Source: Ilyonectria destructans
Taxonomy: Eukaryota > Ascomycota > Sordariomycetes > Hypocreales > Nectriaceae
DNA length: 64,000 bases
Direction: 5' to 3'
Assembly: GCA_020740775.1 (NCBI GenBank)
Contig: JAHEWK010000001.1
Coordinates: 1,550,001 to 1,614,000 of the forward strand
Below the pieces are notes generated by a model. It searched no databases and had not been told where the DNA came from. It saw nothing but the letters and a program-made list of their open reading frames with translations. The position numbers were made by a program, and so were the translations under genes. Shown here in pieces: positions 11,701-22,724 of the stretch (position 1 is its first letter; the number at the start of each line of letters is the position of its first letter).

Positions 11701-13367
11701 TACATCGGTTTGTTAGCGAAGAAAACTGTCTCGTTCTGGTAGAATTCCGTGGCGGCCGAAAAAGAATTGTCTCCAGTGGTCTCGGTGGTGGTATATGAAT
11801 TGAATTGAGCAGCTGCAATGTTCCAGGGGTCGACTCCATCGAGGGTAGTGTTTTTTGCGCCATTGGCTTGTTGGATCGATAAGAGAGTTTCCGCTTCCTT
11901 GGAAACTCGCATCTTCGTTATTGCGTAGTTTGGTGTGCATAGAAAGGCGGTCGAGCTTAAAAGCTTGCCGCTGAGGGTCGTGGTGGTGCTCGACGATTTC
12001 TTCTTGGCTTTCGTGATGGCGTCAAGGTCCAGATCCACTGTGCCGGCCATCACGACAATTCGCTGGTCCTCCGTCTTGGTAGATTTACCACAGCTCCCGG
12101 CTTGAAAGAGTAGAAATTTCCTCGGGAGATTGTCGTCGCTGGTGGTGATGAATCGAGTACTCCATATAAGCTGGCTGGTAGAACAACGGTTTGTCGATGC
12201 CGTTACATTAATCCGAATGGAACCCGCTTGGAATCGCATCGTACTCAAGGTCAGCGTGGCCGTTTCGCAATCCATGCCACCAATAAATCCATCCACAGTC
12301 GCATTCAACGTCGTCAAGTCGTCCCTGTCGCTGGAAAACGGTAAGTAGGCAGCTCGAGAAGACACCCCGTTGGGGAAGCTCATGTTGTTTGTTTGTAGGC
12401 CGGCCATGGCGAAATATGGCAGAGACCCCACGTTCTCTAGACCGGTGTTGCTCTGGGCAAAGCCCGCTTCCACAGTGATTGCGGTGCTGCGGTTGGAAAC
12501 TGGAATCAGTCTGGGTGTTATCATGGCAGTGGAGAAGATGATGACGACTTTGAGAAGCAGGCCGGCAGCAAAGGTCCCTGCAACTAGCCAATCCTTATTC
12601 TGCATGGCTTTCACCATTGCCAAAGGCGGAAATCGTGAGACATAATCGAGGAGCAAGGACTTGTCGATGTCTGTGGGGGCCTTGGACATGCGCATCCACG
12701 GTGCTGCGGCCGCGGCTTGATACTCAACCCTCGCCCAGAGGGCAGCAACAACGACAAAGACGAGGACCACGCCATACTGCCAGAGGAGCCTCGAGGCTTC
12801 GTTGGATTTCCGTAGTCCGTCGTTTTGATTTGATATAACCAGCACAGCTTCCAGACCTGCGATTAGAGCAGCGAACAAAAGGACAAACAAGGCCAGAACC
12901 CGTCTGTGGAGAAAGAAAGGACGCCACGGGAGGTGTATTTCATTGGGATCGCCGGCGTCAGAACCAGGCGCATGCATTCCAGATACAGGCGACGTGGGAG
13001 ACGACCGCTGGGACCTGATGCTCCCCAAGAACGGCCATCGCATCCGGTTAGGGCCCTGCGGCGAATAGCTGCCCTCGGACTGCACGGCCGAGCGGGCCAG
13101 GCGCTCGGAATCGAAGAAGGAGGTGACGTGGGCGAGCGATGACGTCCCGCTGCGGCCGATGTTGGACGAGGCGATGCGGCCCCGCCACGAGTCGGGCCGC
13201 GGCTGCGAGCCGGAGGACCGCCCTCCGGAGCCGGACGCCGTGTTGTCGGACGCCGGCTGTTGGATCTGGACGCCGTGGGTCTCGTGCAGCTGGCGATGGT
13301 AGGAATCGACGGGCCTCTTAATCCCGGGAGGCGGGATGTGCGCATTTCGCCCCGCGGCCGGGTCCAT
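8706..13367 (-). CDS. Large multi-pass DUF3433 membrane protein, 1553 aa
   Basis: Single uninterrupted exon; ATG at 13367 gives a start MDPAAGRNA. Function unknown. The first 145 residues are Ser/Pro/Arg-rich and probably cytosolic. Hydrophobic segments lie at about 156-178, 194-214 and 260-283, then a long glycosylation-rich loop, then a second membrane block in the middle (LLAVCLLITAAAIFG, then YAIVLASVIIGFEVAL, VAPALVLLSIAL and ICAVSLAGLFTVASA), a second long loop, and a last segment near residue 1290 (ILQGIVGAVLVLHIISW). This duplicated layout, with a PWM-x-L or PF-x-L motif after each pair of segments, is the DUF3433 pattern. The basic C-terminal tail contains 15-residue repeats built on RRPSEPT. 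The protein at 1-995 has the same layout. Cell-surface or plasma-membrane location is inferred from topology only. Confidence 0.92.
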   Translation of the reverse strand: MDPAAGRNAHIPPPGIKRPVDSYHRQLHETHGVQIQQPASDNTASGSGGRSSGSQPRPDSWRGRIASSNIGRSGTSSLAHVTSFFDSERLARSAVQSEGSYSPQGPNRMRWPFLGSIRSQRSSPTSPVSGMHAPGSDAGDPNEIHLPWRPFFLHRRVLALFVLLFAALIAGLEAVLVISNQNDGLRKSNEASRLLWQYGVVLVFVVVAALWARVEYQAAAAAPWMRMSKAPTDIDKSLLLDYVSRFPPLAMVKAMQNKDWLVAGTFAAGLLLKVVIIFSTAMITPRLIPVSNRSTAITVEAGFAQSNTGLENVGSLPYFAMAGLQTNNMSFPNGVSSRAAYLPFSSDRDDLTTLNATVDGFIGGMDCETATLTLSTMRFQAGSIRINVTASTNRCSTSQLIWSTRFITTSDDNLPRKFLLFQAGSCGKSTKTEDQRIVVMAGTVDLDLDAITKAKKKSSSTTTTLSGKLLSSTAFLCTPNYAITKMRVSKEAETLLSIQQANGAKNTTLDGVDPWNIAAAQFNSYTTTETTGDNSFSAATEFYQNETVFFANKPMYAALAMRAKESGSPPELASLENSATLEQLAEDYYAQFSALLARYSMTEPTSTSATAVSSSTQRRLIVRSPPTHLMAGLLAVCLLITAAAIFGTPIKGFLPRDPAALVDMAAIVAHSHPLVECLRGMGAASEEAIRVRLGGSEYTTGAEGHEKLGDPNLGYFHIFGGKEPPRNAHLRRSATVRWRQPVFFHGLIRLLYAIVLASVIIGFEVALRASERFDGVRTIDNDDAYMAWTVAPALVLLSIALYMSEVDWWARVLAPFAHLSRKGDFHDTVALNLVDVSRPVALWRALKIKEFAALSTICAVSLAGLFTVASAALFEPVSVDATTGVVLHTGDFFANSLASSPDDPICTDCNNDTLAASLILVGGAPFPNFTFADLNLPSATLEGEDSAGDDSKISVRLTAIRPNMTCRLYLSNEISTNITLEYTTDDNIVNPLQIDLSGETCRRAGASDSNAILGTSNASAESDSTRSDNGVFFGAGLGKTNTSSQCSDWVYVWGRLANTNSDKISVSSINALACNETIQAVETDLNLYGASLQIDSADPPVPDETTVEDTEVAIPDLDYSSLINVTHTGLLDAFFAMLNASDYAVSEDALGGSSAALAGDVRSAILSQHGIIRAQSLNFKSRRHLSSSGTFPTVNGQDIMSGVKPDASVSETVPLVNGNWVSQRIRLRQGVVATRILQGIVGAVLVLHIISWMFMPKNRLPRSPTSIASVAALLVDGNLLRILPRGAQWQPRKEVEQGLRESELAEGYDMGWETTRIRKRRDGRTVKVEGGAFGIWARAEGEYGPNEEIEMTPVERRPERSTPPERPEGRSEGKSTDMRNINKPLPAHVPSVDMGYMRRVPSERRRSSVPRTYVERRPSEPMPMGTMPTERRPSEPTSIARMVGERRPSEPTPMRNIPTGRRPSEPTSIGRVPMERIPSAQPSTDSMATERRPREQRPIPPAPLERLGMVRRGTGTLGADPVQRRSVVVGNDPRASTQTTDGKKEVVKVWWKS
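8926..9150 (-). repeat. 45-bp coding minisatellite in the DUF3433 tail
   Basis: On the plus strand the core ggttctgacggcctcc or a close variant begins at 8971, 9016, 9061 and 9106, exactly 45 bp apart, with degenerate units on both sides. On the coding strand each unit gives 15 residues centred on RRPSEPT followed by a variable Met/Ile/Pro segment. Unit length is a multiple of three, so copy-number change keeps the frame. Confidence 0.9.
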
Positions 13368-14239
13368 GACCGCGAGGGTGTTGGTGGGAGGTGCTTGTGT
13401 TCGGGGTAAATAGAGCTTTCGTCGGCACCGACTCGTTCGCCCGGTGAGGCTGCGGGATCATGATGGTGATCGAGGGTTCGTCGGTAGTCGTGGATTGTGC
13501 TTCCACGACGTCACGGCGCCATGGCGGGATTTCTCGATACGTTGGATGTTGGGTATGTATATACTGGTTATCCGGCAAGTTTAGGGGGGAGACGAGACGA
13601 TGGTGAGGCTCTTTTTGTTTTTTCGGTCCCCTGGGAGCCCCAAACAGGTTTTCTGGAATCGGCGAGGGTGTGTCTGGCGCTGGGTCAGACGGAACGAAGG
13701 GGAAACGCGCGACAATCAAGACGGTCGTGTCAAACGAGTGAACTCAGCCAAGGCCAGGGCTGGGGAAGAATCACGGACGGGTGTCTGTCGAGAAGACGCA
13801 AAGGAAGGACAGAAGCCGATGAAGACGACGACGATGTGAGGAGAGGACCAAGTTTGAAGCCGACGAGACCGACGAGACCAACGCCAAACAGCCCCGGCCA
13901 ACAGACGACGAGGCTTCTGTTCGCATTCAAGGGCTTCCCATGTCGCTGGCGCGCACAGCCCTCACAAGCCCACCCTCGTTTCCCTCTCTCCCCTTTGCAC
14001 CCTGTCCCATCATCCACTATGCCCTGTCCAAGGTTCCCCGGGAAGCCGGGAGGCCAGGGTCCAATACCGACTGTGTATGGATTGAGGCCGGAGGGCATCA
14101 GCGAGGGGGTCCCGAAGAGGGGAGGTTTGCCCAAAAGGGGATTAATCGCGTCGTCTGTTTGAAACGTGCCAGCCCGGGGTGCCAGAGTCCAACCGTCAAC
14201 GGGCCACGAGCGCTGTTATGTTAGACAGGTGCCGGTATT

Positions 14240-14266
14240 GGGACTCCTGGGACTCCTGGGACTCCT
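14240..14266. repeat. Three tandem 9-bp GGGACTCCT units
   Basis: Three exact 9-bp copies in the non-coding spacer, followed by GGGG. Probably slippage-derived; no function is suggested. Confidence 0.9.
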
Positions 14267-15700
14267 GGGGCGCCTCGGGAGACAATGGCCGTAGCGGCTT
14301 CAACTGCGGTTTATTTGGGTCTGTTCTCGTCGAGGTGAAACTCTGGCGGACGGTGGCCGTTGGCGACGCGTCGCATATCCTGGTCATATCCCAAAAAAGC
14401 CCCGTCCTGCCCAGGCCTGTCTTGGCCTATCCTGGTCCATACTGACCTATCCTAGCTCTGTATCGTCCAAAAACCAGTTGTTTTATCCAAGCTTGGCCAG
14501 GGAGCCGCTCCGAGTGCCATTTTATTAGAGGAGGGAGGGTCCGAGTGGTAGGATCCTCAGCAATCAATCAATCAATCATCACTCAGTATAGGAGGCGAGC
14601 AAAATGCCCTCCGTGCTGGATGCTGACTGGCGCGTGTCTTATTGCATCCTGGCATTATTTGGCATTTCCGTCTTGTTCCGTTTCGTTGCTCGCTTTCTTT
14701 TGTTTTCGACCTCACGGCGCGAGAAACCCACCGCGCTAGCTGGACGCAAAGGATTCAATGTCGCATTGTTGGAAATGATACCATGGCGGAGAGGCAAAAG
14801 GAAAACCGACAAGACAATAATAAAAAGCAAAGGGCTTTTGAGAGGAAAGAAAATCTCAAATTAATCTACATCATGCCTTGGTTCGTGCCTTCATGCACTG
14901 TTACCCAGCATGCTTAATTGGCAGACCAACACCAGGCGTTCCTGCCCGTAACAGCCCCGTGCGCGCCATCCGTCCGCGGCCCGGCACCGAGTCCGGGCCC
15001 CGGTCCTGTCGACTCTTCGGACCGGCGAAGACGCAAGCGGCAACGGGTTTCTTCTATTGGACGCAGTCTCAAAGATGCATCCCTTTTGGAAAGACATGAC
15101 GGCATTTCAATGTCCATCTCGCAACTAACCAAAACCAAACAAATTCATGGCGTGGCAGCCTGGCTTGGATCGACAGGTACGGCTAGGATCTCACGTCCAT
15201 GATCCGTGCTCTCCCGGGGACGGGACCCGGAGCAATTCCTTCATTTCAGCAAGGCACCCCGGTCAACTCTTTCTCGCCAAGTTCAAGTCCAAAGGTCTAT
15301 CTCCATCCCTCGTCCCACGGACCCGGGATAATCATGATTGGCCCTCGTACAAATGATGCACATCCTCGGTGGAAATCCTTCAGATTCGCCACTCGTTGTC
15401 CCCGATCTGACCCTCTTGTGCTGACCATCTCATTTCCACTCTTAGAAACAAAGTGTCGAAACCTTTAAGCATTCATAGATATCGGTCGACGATGGTGGTG
15501 TGCCATGCACGTAGTATGGAATGTCATCGCACCTAACTTTCCGTCATGTCATCTCTCTTGCATTCGTATCCCCTGTCGATAGCGCCGGTGACTAACGGCT
15601 GTTACCGTCGCACTCGATACCTGGCCCTTGTCTCGCTGCGAGTCAACATCCTATGTACTACGTACGTAGTAAGCCAAGTCACAATGCAAGTGTTGTCGCA

Positions 15701-15765
15701 TGTGCTATGCTATGCTGTGCCGTGCTGTGCTGTGCTGTGCTGTGCTGTGCTGTGCTGTGCTGTGC
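15701..15765. repeat. Pentanucleotide microsatellite (TGTGC)n
   Basis: Thirteen 5-bp units: eight perfect TGTGC copies at 15726-15765, preceded by five that are intact or carry one change (TATGC, CGTGC). It is the longest simple repeat seen in the window and lies in non-coding sequence. Confidence 0.95.
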
Positions 15766-17792
15766 CGTTTCGCTGGCCACCTCGATGAAAGCACTTGCAT
15801 GAATCCAACTCACCATACATCGAACACCTCACCTGAAAGCTGTTGAACAACCTGAACCTATCCACCACGGCGATGCAGCGGCACCTGAATCCAACTCGCG
15901 ACAATGCCAGCTCTCCAGCTCTCCAACGAAGACGTAGCACCACCTGAGTCCGCCCTACCGTCATCCGAGACGGAATCAGAGCTATTTTACTATGTCCCAC
16001 AAAGTTCGGCATAATGTCACTCATGAAACATGTACTCAGTCGGCAAAGGTAAAATGCACCCGACCTTCAACCCATGTGGTCCTATCTACCCAGAGAACCA
16101 AATGTTCAAACCACTGATGCCATGACACAAACCCTAGAGTCAGTAGATACTGGAGATTTCAACTGCAAAGATGTAGGAGCAAAGTTGCGAATGCACCCAA
16201 AAAACGCCTCTACCCTCTCACTCGCCACAACCCTACCCTACAATCACAAAACCACTTGACGGGAGCGCATCATACCTACGTACTTAGACTACATCCATGT
16301 TCTAGCACACTCCATCACATCGGCACATCTTGACCTCAATTCGTCCGATCATCCCAGCATCCGAGTCGGCCGCCGAAAACCACATCCCGATCTCCACCTC
16401 GCTCAAGTCGTCCTCTCCACACCACCATAGCCGACAACAAAAACCCAACGGTCTCAACTGCCGACACCGGGCGGGGAAAATAGAATTCGCTCACCGTCCT
16501 CCTTCTCCCGGCCACCGCGGAACGCACCCGATGCCGCTCCAACGCAGAAGCAGAAGCCACCACATTAGACTCTCGCCGAGAGTCCCGGATATCCGCTAGG
16601 GTAGGTACGCAACGCCTTTGTTATAGGGTAGGCTGCGGGTAACCCAGTCCTGTGGTGACAGCGGGCTGCCGGTGTGCTATCCACGTGGTGCATGTCAGGC
16701 ACAAGTGGGTCTAGCGAGGTACGAGTCAGGGGCTGCTGATCTTGATTGGACAGCGGGGAGTCCGTGCCGACTTGTGAACAACGCTGCTTTACAACTACCG
16801 AATAGTGACTCCATAATGACTCGTTCGTTTTTATCCACGTTTTGTTCTCTGCTAGTTTATGAAGGCCGTTTCGGCATAATAACCTTTTCCGTTAGTTCTC
16901 TTTAGCTGCTACCGACCGTCTGTCGCTAACGGCTGTCCCTGTGGCGCGGTGCTTGGACGTTCTGCTTAACCGTCTGGCCATTGCCAGGCGTTTGGACTGT
17001 CACCAAGGCCCACGCTTTTTCCTCGCAAGAGTCAGCAGCATGTGTGATTCTCCAGCACTCAATGCTTCCTCTGTTGAATGTCATGCTGATGTCATGTATA
17101 CCTATTCATACTCCTTCTCCTTTAGCCACTGTACGAACATATGCATGGTGACTCGTCATCACTTACAAACCATACGGCTCAGTCCCAGCCGCAACCGTCG
17201 ACGGTCCATTCCACCGTTCTCTCCACTTACGCACAATGCTACACAATTGTCACAAATACCGCACATAAACTAACCTCCGTCTCTCTAAAGCGGCTCCCAT
17301 TAATGCCCCATACAAACGCTGCCAGATCTTACCCTACACCGACCCTGCAACCAGGCAACGCTGCATTAGTTCTTCTCCGCCCCAACCTGTCGTGGACGCA
17401 TGAGGGCCTATCACATACGGCACCGACGAGTTTTTCGTTCATCCCGTCCCGAACCACAACAGGGAAAAAATGGCAAAAAAGACGCAGCCTAAAAATCTTC
17501 TCGTTGGGCGAGGTCGGGGAAGCAAAAGAGGCAAGAAAATTCTGATGGAGGGGGGGCGTGTGTATTGAATGGACATTGTGTGTGACTCAACTGCAAGTGC
17601 TGAGTGCCAGTGCCAGTGAGGGGAAAAGGATTCGGAAACGATCGCTGGCGATGAGGGGAGGAAGATTTACATTGAAGGATTTACGTACTCCGTAGTTGGA
17701 GAATTCGGGAAGGATGGCCCTCGATGAGATGGCGAAGGATTCGGACAGAGAGACTTGGCGATCTACCGGGCATTTTTGCCATGTGGCACACG

Positions 17793-17820
17793 AACCAACA
17801 ACCAACAACCAACAACCAAC
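17793..17820. repeat. Four tandem 7-bp aaccaac units
   Basis: Four exact copies of aaccaac in the spacer downstream of the Asp f 4-like gene, running into gacgac-type sequence. Simple slippage repeat. Confidence 0.9.
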
Positions 17821-18292
17821 GACCGACGACGACCAACAGCCAAATTTAATATACACAAGGCTACGCATTGACTGACAGGCATACCGTTGGTTTCGTCGAG
17901 ACTTCGTTTCGGTTCGCAACGACAATGGTTCATGTCAACAACCCAAGGGACAGCCCTTCGGTTCACAGCATGTTGGTTCATGCAAATGTCAGCTTGTAAA
18001 ATGCATGCACGAGCAGTTGATTGTGGAGAATTGGTTTTTAGGAGTCCATCAAATTGAAAGCAATATATCATAATACTATGTATATGTAAAGTGGTAAAAC
18101 AAGAGATCCCGAACCAGCATCCAAGGTGGCCTTGCGGCTTCTCATCTGGAGAAAGCCATCACCCCAGTTGTATTGTGTTGTGTATCCACGCACCAAAGAA
18201 CACCAGGTATAGAAAACAACCGCCAAAATCTATTTCAAATAAGCTCGGATTGCTCCGCGCATAAGGAGCCATTTTGTGTCATCAAGACGAGC

Positions 18293-19156
18293 TTACTCGC
18301 CGACGGTGAGGGTGAGGCGGACCTTGCCAGCGGCGAGGTTCAGGCCGACACCATCCTCAGCCTCCATGCCGCCGAGGTAGGCGTTCTCGCCCTTGCCACC
18401 GGAGTAGATGGTGGAGCAGGTGCCGGAGCCGCAGACCTTGAGGGCAGGGATGTACTTGGAGTTGGCGGCAGAGACCAGGCAAGAGGCATCGGCACCGGAC
18501 CAGTCATCGTTGGAGGTGTTACCGAAGTCGAACTCGAGCCAAGTGCTAGCGAACTGGCCAATGTCGGTGAGCTCAACAGCGTCACCGACACTGCAGGCGC
18601 AGCCACCTTGGGAGTTGGCCTCGAAAGCGACGACCTTGGAGCCGCTGGCGGGGAGAGTGAAGGAGATGGCCTCGTTGCCGTTCCAGAATCCGTTGATGCT
18701 CTTCCTGTCGGGGCCAATCTTGTTGAAGCAGACACAGGCCTGGTCCTTGGCGACGTCGTTGTTGAAGGTAGCGGTGTACTGGTACTGGGAGGCGATGCTG
18801 TTCTTGACAACCATCATGTTGCAACCGTAGTCATCCGCAGTGCCCAGGTTGCCGGCGTAGGCAATCTCTGCGAGGGTGGCACGCTTGGCGGTGCTGCCGC
18901 TGCAGAACTCGACGTAGTCGCTGCTGGAGCTATCATCCTCGGCGGCGGTGGTTGAGGCGGCAGCGGCGGCGGCGGTAGTAGAGACAGCCTCAGCGGCGAC
19001 GGCAGCGGCGGTCACGTACTCGATGACAGTGGTAGTGGGCTTGTTGGCGACGACAAAGTTGCCGCGCTTGTGGGCGTTCTGGTGGGCATGACCACTGGGG
19101 TGGGCAGAGACGCCAAGGGCAGCGCCCAGGAGGATGACGGGGGAGGAGACCTTCAT
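18293..19156 (-). CDS. Secreted Asp f 4-like protein, 287 aa
   Basis: Single exon, ATG at 19156. Residues 1-18 are a clear signal peptide (MKVSSPVILLGAALGVSA), and Lys30-Arg31 is a likely Kex2 cleavage site. An Ala/Thr-rich linker at about 40-72 leads into a Cys-containing domain from about residue 80 to the end. Conserved-looking elements are DDYGCNMM, ACVCFNKIGP, INGFWNG and the Ser-Gln-Gly-Gly segment near the middle, which match the Asp f 4 group of secreted fungal proteins. The biochemical activity of that group is not established; the cell-wall or extracellular location is inferred from the signal peptide and linker. The gene sits between long non-coding spacers, and its GC-rich third positions suggest good expression. 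The family call is from recognition and not from a search. Confidence 0.85.
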   Translation of the reverse strand: MKVSSPVILLGAALGVSAHPSGHAHQNAHKRGNFVVANKPTTTVIEYVTAAAVAAEAVSTTAAAAAASTTAAEDDSSSSDYVEFCSGSTAKRATLAEIAYAGNLGTADDYGCNMMVVKNSIASQYQYTATFNNDVAKDQACVCFNKIGPDRKSINGFWNGNEAISFTLPASGSKVVAFEANSQGGCACSVGDAVELTDIGQFASTWLEFDFGNTSNDDWSGADASCLVSAANSKYIPALKVCGSGTCSTIYSGGKGENAYLGGMEAEDGVGLNLAAGKVRLTLTVGE

Positions 19157-22100
19157 GTTGACGGATTGGGGTATGAGTCGGTTTGGAGTATTCTCTGAAT
19201 ACTGCTGATTTGCCTTGGAAGGAAGGTAAGCGAAGACTGGTGAGAATCTTGCGTTTTAGAGAGCGTTGTCAACGCGGCGAGAACGTTGTGTTAATGAGTG
19301 ACTGTAAGGCAAATTGGCCGGATTCAAAGAATGATGGTTGGGAAAGTAGAACACGAGATGGGAAAGGAGGGAGATGAGGGTTAATAAGGCGAGTCGGGGG
19401 TGTGCCAGTAGGTATGAGTAGGTGTGTGTGGGTGGTCTGGGAGGTGTGGGCGGACTCTCACATACATAATATGTCTCTGTTGTCGCTCTCCCTGTCTCAC
19501 TGGGTCGGCCAAGATGGAGAACCCATGCCCACACCCTCCTTGACGGCTGCTCTCATCTCTCGCTCCGAGTCTGGTGGATCCCCCTTGGAACCTTGGAAGC
19601 CTTCTCACAGGGCATGCGGTCCTTGGCCACCCGGACCCAGAGCTAGCGAATGTCACCACCAAGCACCGGCCGTGGGCCCGGCCCAGCGCCACCTTGGCCA
19701 CCTTAGGCTCGACTTGGCCCAGTGCGTCCAGGACTTCTAGCGGCCTTGCCCAACACGGCAGGCTCAAACCCAAGGGCTTGGACTGGAATGTAACATTCGC
19801 CCAGGATGACTGGCTGGGGTCTGCCAGGTACCATGGGCGCCCGATTGGCCAGTGGGTTGCGTGGTTCTCTCCCGAGTTGCCTTGGCCCTCCACTCAACGA
19901 GTCGACGACTGCGTCGGCTGCTCCACCAGAGAAGTATCCGCACCAGCCCATCCGATCGCCGCGTCAGCAAGGCAGGACGACAGATCCCTGAGAACTAGAC
20001 CAGATGAAAGCCGGAAGTGGGCATCTCCAAGCACTCGAATCCATCCGGCGGAGTCTCGATCGAAGCATCCATCCGGCAGCCTCCCGGTATGAGGCTTCGT
20101 AACTGCGTGGCGACGGCAAGTGAACACAGGACGAAACACCGGGAAATCTGGGTAAAAAGAAAAACAAGGCCCGCCACCGCTTTGGGAGAGTGGTCCTGCT
20201 CAGTTGGGCACCCCCAATTCTCGGGTTGCATTCAGAATACTCTCCGCTGCACTGCAGGGGCTGGTGGCCGTCAGCATCTGGTCGACATCTGCTCGATACG
20301 TGGACCCAAACATTCGCACGGGGCTGGCCCTGTGACAGCTGAGAGACACGACGATAGCATCGCAATTGGTCGTCTGTATGGTATCAATTGCCGCTCATCG
20401 AGCTGCTGTAAGGGGTATGTCGCTGACCGCCTAGACGCCAGGGCGACATGAGCAGTTCACGAATGAGCCAGCGCACCCGACCTCCGTCAAGTCGCATTAA
20501 CCAGTGAGGGCACGCAGTAGTGCACTGATCAGCCCGCCGAGAAACGACCATCTACGGTAGCCATCGGATGGATCTGCTTCCTCAGAGGTCGCCCCGCCAT
20601 CTTCATTGCTTGACTGGATGCTTCTTGACCGTCTGGCCCATTAGCTGGCGTGGCCCTGCGTGGCTCTGCGCATTGCGTCGTGGCCCTCACTCTTCTTCCC
20701 CACTGACTGTCAGTCCACGGTATCCTGGGTGCATCCTGGGCGCATCCTGGGCGCATCCTGGATCGTTGCGGTGTGGACCGCCGTCGTTGGTTTGTCCGTC
20801 TGCTTGTTCGTTCGTCCGGTCGACAAAAGCGGATTGTTCAGTAACGCTGTGCCCACTTCGCACGCGTAGCAAATCACCTAAATCTCCTTCTTCACTCCCG
20901 CCGTCCCGGACGACGCGGCCAGTAATGAAACAATAAACAGCAAGCCACTGGCTCCGGAATGATCGACATGGGCTTTCAGGCGAGGCAGCGGTTAGTGCAC
21001 GACTGGCTCACAGCCCTGGGGAGTGGAAATGAGAGACATGCCAGCCTTCCTCAGCCATTCATCAGCCAACCTCAGCGATTGAAAGGGGTGTGTGCCTGAG
21101 GGCGGGAGGTAAGTTGGCCTGAGGCACACCATCGGTCTGGACGCTGCCAACTTGAATAAAGTAGGCGGTCGGGACGGGCAGAAACATTCCGATTCGGCCT
21201 CGTCCCGTTCTTGGGCTTGGCATTGTTCTGCTCCGGTCTGACTTTGTGATGATGATGAGGCGGTGTTATGCATTCCATGGCGTGACGGCCCAAAATTCCG
21301 GCTGAATAGTCTGAACAAAGATACGGTTTATTAGTCTAGACAGCTCCATCGTGTCTCTTCGATTGTGTTGTTTTATCACACTGCGTATTTTAGGTTTGCC
21401 TTTCCACATCATTCCCTCCCTTTACAGTTGCAGCATTGCCTCTTTGGGTAACAAGGTGAACTCACGATGCTTGGCCAAGGGATACAAAGATGGACAGGCT
21501 ATTGACTCCTTGTTTATTATGCTCACTAATCAAATGCCCCGATAGACCAAGATGGCTTGAGCCTGTTCATTGCTCTCCCTCTCTCCACATCCTAGCACAT
21601 GCTCGCACGCAACCTGGATCGTCATAGATCCATCACTATGGCCATCCTCCTCGCAACGCCCCGTCTGACATACCAGCAACCCGATGGCTCCATGTCTCTT
21701 CCCATCTGTATATTACCCGCTCCAAGAGGCTCCGCTCATCTCCAACCTCCTCTTGCATCTCAACCCTGCATTCATGCAAGCGGGTTGAAAACTACCAAGA
21801 ATTAGGTTCCAGCTGCACAAGACCCTCGACCCGGCGTTTGCTGGTTTCATCGTCAGCCATCTCCCAGCCTCAGCCGACGACATCCAGCTCAGGTGGAGAC
21901 AACCCCAGCTGACCAGCTCCCTTAGTAAGGATGGCAATGGTCTTGTCTATCGGTACCCCGTATTTAGGAAATACGGCGTGGGGCCGCTTACCCGTCCTAC
22001 ACGAGTCCACGCTGCTATTTCCAGCCGCCTCTTGGAACCATGCCGCCTGAATCGCTTCCAACCACTCTCGGGAACGTGCTGACACCGTCTCCGCTTGCTT

Positions 22101-22724
22101 CAACCAAATCCCTACCGTTTTTCATGGCTCGTGCACTGCGCTCCGTGTCCAAGCTTGCAGACCCGGAAAAGGGGAGGCCTGCCGTGGCTGTTCGGCTGCT
22201 TTGGCGATCAAGGTCTTACACGGACTGCGCTCACCGAGATTGACCGTCTCCATGTGCCGGGGGCAGAAAGGGGCCGTTTCATGGCCTCCCGGCCGACCGT
22301 CGCATGGTGGCAATTCATGGAACCTCATGTTTTGTCCAACGAGGATGCTTCCTTTGGCTCCCGGGTTAAGAATTGCGGATCAAGCATAACAAGCTATTTC
22401 TCGCTTCCTTGTTTCGCGCTATTACTACGTCTTCATACGTATTACGTAGTAATCGTAAAGTACATCGTGAATCCGCAAATTTAATGGTCCATCCGCGTAA
22501 CCCGAGGCTGATCGCTATCCACCACCGTTGAACCCCAGTTCATCCATGTTCAATCTCCAATGGATTTTCATGCGCCAAAGCCGCTTCGCTTGCGCCTCGC
22601 ATTCAGGTAGCTGCTCCACCTCACTGTCAACCAGCCTTTCGATCACTCTACCCCCAACTCTCACCTCTCTGATCAATCTCTCTAGAGTTTGTCCTGCCGA
22701 GCGTGGCGGCGTGCCACCTCGGTT
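19157..22724. other. 3.6-kb gene-poor spacer
   Basis: Contains the promoter of the Asp f 4-like gene and the 3' flank of the AAA+ ATPase gene. Open frames of up to 172 codons occur on both strands, but they overlap each other, read as low complexity and match no family I know. A short 11-bp tandem repeat lies at 20722-20761. Confidence 0.55.
20722..20761. repeat. 11-bp tandem repeat, ATCCTGGGCGC type
   Basis: Three full units and a partial fourth in tandem: one ATCCTGGGTGC, two ATCCTGGGCGC, then ATCCTGG. Non-coding; no function is suggested. Confidence 0.85.

Larger units (their letters stand above)
13368..18292. other. 4.9-kb gene-poor spacer
   Basis: No open frame here shows coding character: most start at non-ATG codons or read as low-complexity shadows. 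It includes the promoter of the large DUF3433 gene (next to 13367) and the 3' flank of the Asp f 4-like gene. Simple repeats are scattered: three GGGACTCCT units at 14240-14266, an AATC run near 14564-14579, a TGTGC microsatellite at 15701-15765, a 16-bp perfect palindrome at 15656-15671, and four aaccaac units at 17793-17820. A non-coding RNA cannot be excluded by eye. Confidence 0.55.

Noticed and set aside
13497..14162. A 221-codon plus-strand frame in the promoter of the large DUF3433 gene
   Set aside because: Begins at GTG, has low-complexity Arg/Pro/Gly content and overlaps other frames of similar quality; no sign of a gene.
15656..15671. A 16-bp perfect palindrome TACTACGTACGTAGTA
   Set aside because: About one 16-bp perfect palindrome is expected by chance in 64 kb, TACGTA-type sequences recur in this spacer, and no gene start is near.
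18173..18955. A 260-codon plus-strand frame opposite the Asp f 4-like gene
   Set aside because: Antisense shadow; repetitive Gly/Ala/Val/Asp composition and no motif.
19574..20092. A 172-codon plus-strand frame in the spacer after the Asp f 4-like gene
   Set aside because: Composition is Trp/Pro/Ser/Arg-rich in a way typical of non-coding GC-rich sequence, with competing frames on both strands.
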